From Ruminococcaceae bacterium UBA5396 (lineage in GTDB: Bacteria > Bacillota > Clostridia > Oscillospirales > Acutalibacteraceae): a stretch of 8,258 nucleotides of DNA. The notes under the pieces were generated by a model that was given only the letters and a program-made list of their open reading frames with translations, was not told the origin of the DNA and did no database searches. The translations under genes and the position numbers were made by a program. This document shows positions 6,604-8,258 of this stretch, piece after piece (position 1 is the stretch's first letter; each line of letters opens with the position of its first letter). The stretch is taken from contig DHOG01000091.1 in the NCBI GenBank assembly GCA_002410715.1, forward strand, positions 965 to 9,222, given 5' to 3'.

Positions 6604-7335
6604 ATGAATAAAGCGGTATTTATCACAGGAGGGGCTTCCGGTATTGGACGTGCTTCCGCGATTGCTTTTGCGAAAGCTGGCGAGAACGTGTTTATCATTG
6701 ACATTGATATTGACGGCATGAATGCTGCTGTTGATGAAATTATTGCGTTCGGCGGTAAAGCGGTCGCACATAAAGCGGACGTCACAAAAGAACAGGAAGT
6801 GTCGGATGCGGTTTCCCGCTGCGCCCAGCTTTTCGGTTCTATTGACTACGCCCACAATAATGCCGCAGTCATTATCAGCAAATCGACCGTGAATTGTACT
6901 GAAGAAATTTGGGATAAAACAATTAACACGAATCTGAAAGGTTACTGGCTTTGCATGAAATGCGAAATTCTTCAAATGCAAAAGCAGGGACACGGAAGCA
7001 TTGTCAACACTTCATCCATCAGCGGTCTGATCGGACGGGCTGGCGATATGCCGTACAATGTCAGCAAATCCGGTATTATCGGCTTGACCAAAACCGCCGC
7101 GTTGGAAAACGCCGATAAAAATATCCGTATTAACTGTGTTTGTCCCGGCGCAATACAGACGAAAGATTGGAATGACCGTGTGATAAAAAAGTTGGGCAGC
7201 CTGCACCCTATGAACCGGGTCGGACAGCCGGAAGAAGTGGCGAACGCCGTTATGTGGCTGTGTTCGGATAATTCATCTTTTGTCACAGGACACAGCTTGG
7301 TGATTGACGGCGGCAGGATCGCCGGAGAGTGGTAA
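6604..7335 (+). CDS. Short-chain dehydrogenase/reductase (SDR), classical type
   Basis: A 243-aa cytosolic NAD(P)-dependent oxidoreductase of normal SDR length. Visible motifs: the cofactor glycine motif TGGASGIG (residues 8-15), Asp33 at the end of strand 2 (suggesting NAD(H) preference), DV at 59-60, HNNAA at 84-88, Asn110, the catalytic Ser138, and Tyr151-x3-Lys155. PGAIQT and the C-terminal TGHSLVIDGG are also typical. All catalytic tetrad residues are present, so the enzyme should be active; its substrate cannot be told from sequence. ATG 6604 is preferred over the adjacent TTG 6601, with GGAG (6590-6593) upstream. It sits 36 bases after the GyrI-like gene, and its stop directly abuts the next ATG, so co-transcription is likely. 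Confidence 0.93.
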   Translation: MNKAVFITGGASGIGRASAIAFAKAGENVFIIDIDIDGMNAAVDEIIAFGGKAVAHKADVTKEQEVSDAVSRCAQLFGSIDYAHNNAAVIISKSTVNCTEEIWDKTINTNLKGYWLCMKCEILQMQKQGHGSIVNTSSISGLIGRAGDMPYNVSKSGIIGLTKTAALENADKNIRINCVCPGAIQTKDWNDRVIKKLGSLHPMNRVGQPEEVANAVMWLCSDNSSFVTGHSLVIDGGRIAGEW

Positions 7336-7650
7336 ATGGAAACTATTGATTTTACGAAAATCACGGCTTGCGGGGAATGTTGTGTTGGTTGCAAGAAAAA
7401 AGAGGACGGCTTATGCGAAGGGTGTATCGAATCAGACGGTCATTGTAAGGAATGGGCCGGGTCGAAAGGTTGTCCGGTACATAAATGCGCCAAACAACAC
7501 AAGATTCAGTTTTGCGGGTTATGCCATGAGTTCCCGTGTGACTGGCTAATTGAAAAGGTCACATGGAATCCCAATATAGTCGGAGAATTAACCAGCCTCG
7601 CAAAAATCTATCATTCACAAAGGAGTGCGGATTATGCCGAATCTACTTAA
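7336..7650 (+). CDS. DUF3795-type cysteine-rich protein
   Basis: A 104-aa protein with 12 cysteines in the first 68 residues (12, 15, 16, 19, 27, 30, 37, 46, 51, 60, 63, 68), arranged as C-G-E-CC-x2-C, C-x2-C and C-x2-C-x4-C pairs, including FCGLCHEFPC. This matches the DUF3795 family, presumed metal-binding and of unknown function. The ATG immediately follows the TAA of the dehydrogenase gene, with GGAGAG (7324-7329) at 6-nt spacing inside that gene's last codons. The 3' end overlaps the next gene by 17 bases. Tight coupling suggests a shared role with its neighbours, possibly redox or metal handling (inference). Confidence 0.85.
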   Translation: METIDFTKITACGECCVGCKKKEDGLCEGCIESDGHCKEWAGSKGCPVHKCAKQHKIQFCGLCHEFPCDWLIEKVTWNPNIVGELTSLAKIYHSQRSADYAEST

Positions 7651-8201
7651 ACAAATCCCGGAAACAATGCGTAAAAAAGGAATCCCGGAAGAAACAATCG
7701 CTCTGTTCAATACCCCTGAAACGGGCGGGGCGGAAGCTGTCATGGAACTCATAACCCAAATGGACAGTCTGCTCTCAGAAGAACAACGCCTTGTCATCAT
7801 GCAGGAGCAAGGCTGTTGCAAGACGGGTAATCCCGCAGCACCGCATCGCGCGTTCGGGATTGAACACGCCGGGAAAACGCTTGCGGAAAAAGTGGAGTTG
7901 CTGAACAAAGCCAATATTCCACACAAAGCTCCCAACCGTTTGAACAGTGATGGGACTCTTTCTGTATATTGGGGTGCGGAAGATTTGAGAAAAAAAAAGC
8001 TGCCCCTGCGGGTTTATTAGGAAGTTACCCGATACCTTTGAAGTTCCGAAAACCTATTGCGGCTGCTGCGGCGGTCACATACGAAGTAATTATCAAAAAT
8101 CGCTCGGTGTTAAGCTGCGCTTGAAAGAAATCGTGTCCTCATCGTCCAGTTCGGGTGGTAAAAAGAGATGCGAATTTTTATTTGAAGTAGAGGGGGTATA
8201 A
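7634..8201 (+). pseudogene. DUF6144-like protein, frameshifted at an A9 run
   Basis: The first 118-121 residues read in frame from ATG 7634 (AGGAG at 7621-7625) and include a GCCKTGNP motif (60-67) and HRAFGIEHAGKTLAEKVELLN. At the A9 run (7990-7998) the frame leads to a TAG at 8018-8020. Shifting by +1 opens the frame from about 8001 to TAA 8199-8201, giving CPCGFIRKLPDTFEVPK, YCGCCGG and LGVKLRLKEIVSS, a cysteine-rich C-terminus like that of DUF6144-type proteins. Removing one A would give a single 188-aa protein, a sensible family length. Both halves look conserved, so this is a recent mutation, a sequencing or assembly error in the homopolymer, or expression by slippage. If the break is real, the product is the 128-aa truncated form. 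The family assignment is from memory of its motifs. Confidence 0.75.
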
Positions 8202-8228
8202 AGATATGCCAAACGAATGGGAAGAACC

Positions 8229-8258
8229 ATGTCAAAAATGAAAATATCGCCCGAAATT
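8229..8258 (+). CDS. Possible 5' end of a further gene
   Basis: ATG 8229 opens a frame (MSKMKISPEI) that runs off the window edge, with a modest GGGAAG (8219-8224) upstream. A better-placed ATG at 8206, behind GAGGGGG (8190-8196), reads only 11 codons before TGA at 8239. Too little sequence remains to identify a product. Confidence 0.25.
   Translation, partial: MSKMKISPEI

Noticed and set aside
6433..6993. A 186-codon minus-strand open frame
   Set aside because: It is antisense to the end of the 330-aa gene and to the SDR cofactor-binding region, both of which have clear family motifs; this is a shadow frame.
6972..7394. A 140-codon minus-strand open frame
   Set aside because: It is antisense to the SDR catalytic region and the start of the DUF3795 gene; no start signal or protein family evidence.
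7304..7549. An 81-codon plus-strand frame overlapping the SDR end and the DUF3795 gene
   Set aside because: The alternative frame at 7336-7650 carries the conserved cysteine pattern and a good ribosome binding site; this one shows nothing.

Overview
The window reads as a low-to-moderate GC Firmicutes (Clostridia-like) chromosome segment. The basis is AGGAGG-type ribosome binding sites, TATAAT-type -10 boxes, tight gene packing and the protein families present. This is inference from style; no rRNA or other taxonomic marker is in the window. No mobile element, CRISPR array, tRNA or non-coding stretch over 300 bases was seen.

Left part (1-4540): a run of four plus-strand genes dominated by small-molecule-sensing regulators. 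It opens with the 3' end of a GyrI-like effector-binding protein. Next come a MerR regulator with a GyrI-like C-terminus and a second MerR regulator whose C-terminus is a pentapeptide-repeat domain. Last is a full AraC-HTH/GyrI-like regulator whose sensor domain is clearly paralogous to the truncated first gene. Both MerR genes are preceded by a promoter with a 19-bp spacer and a dyad inside it, the hallmark of MerR-controlled promoters, so both are probably autoregulated. The AraC gene ends in a strong Rho-independent terminator. It also carries a near-perfect internal Shine-Dalgarno sequence and in-frame ATG at the junction between its DNA-binding and sensor halves.

Right part (4541-8258): a YafY-type HTH/WYL regulator, then a compact set of genes: a 330-aa protein with a GyrI-like C-terminus, a classical short-chain dehydrogenase/reductase (SDR), a DUF3795-type cysteine-rich protein, and a DUF6144-like protein broken by a frameshift at a run of nine A. 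Two copies of one operator, ATAATATGAC-N8-GTCA(T/G)ATTAT, lie before the WYL gene and before the 330-aa gene. The second overlaps the WYL stop codon. The simplest model is that the WYL protein controls itself and this downstream unit.

Taken together, the window looks like a stress- or drug-sensing regulatory cluster: at least four proteins with GyrI-like ligand domains or relatives, plus one WYL regulator, next to a small putative detoxification/redox operon. No efflux pump or resistance enzyme is visible inside the window, so the ligand and the targets of the first four genes remain unknown.
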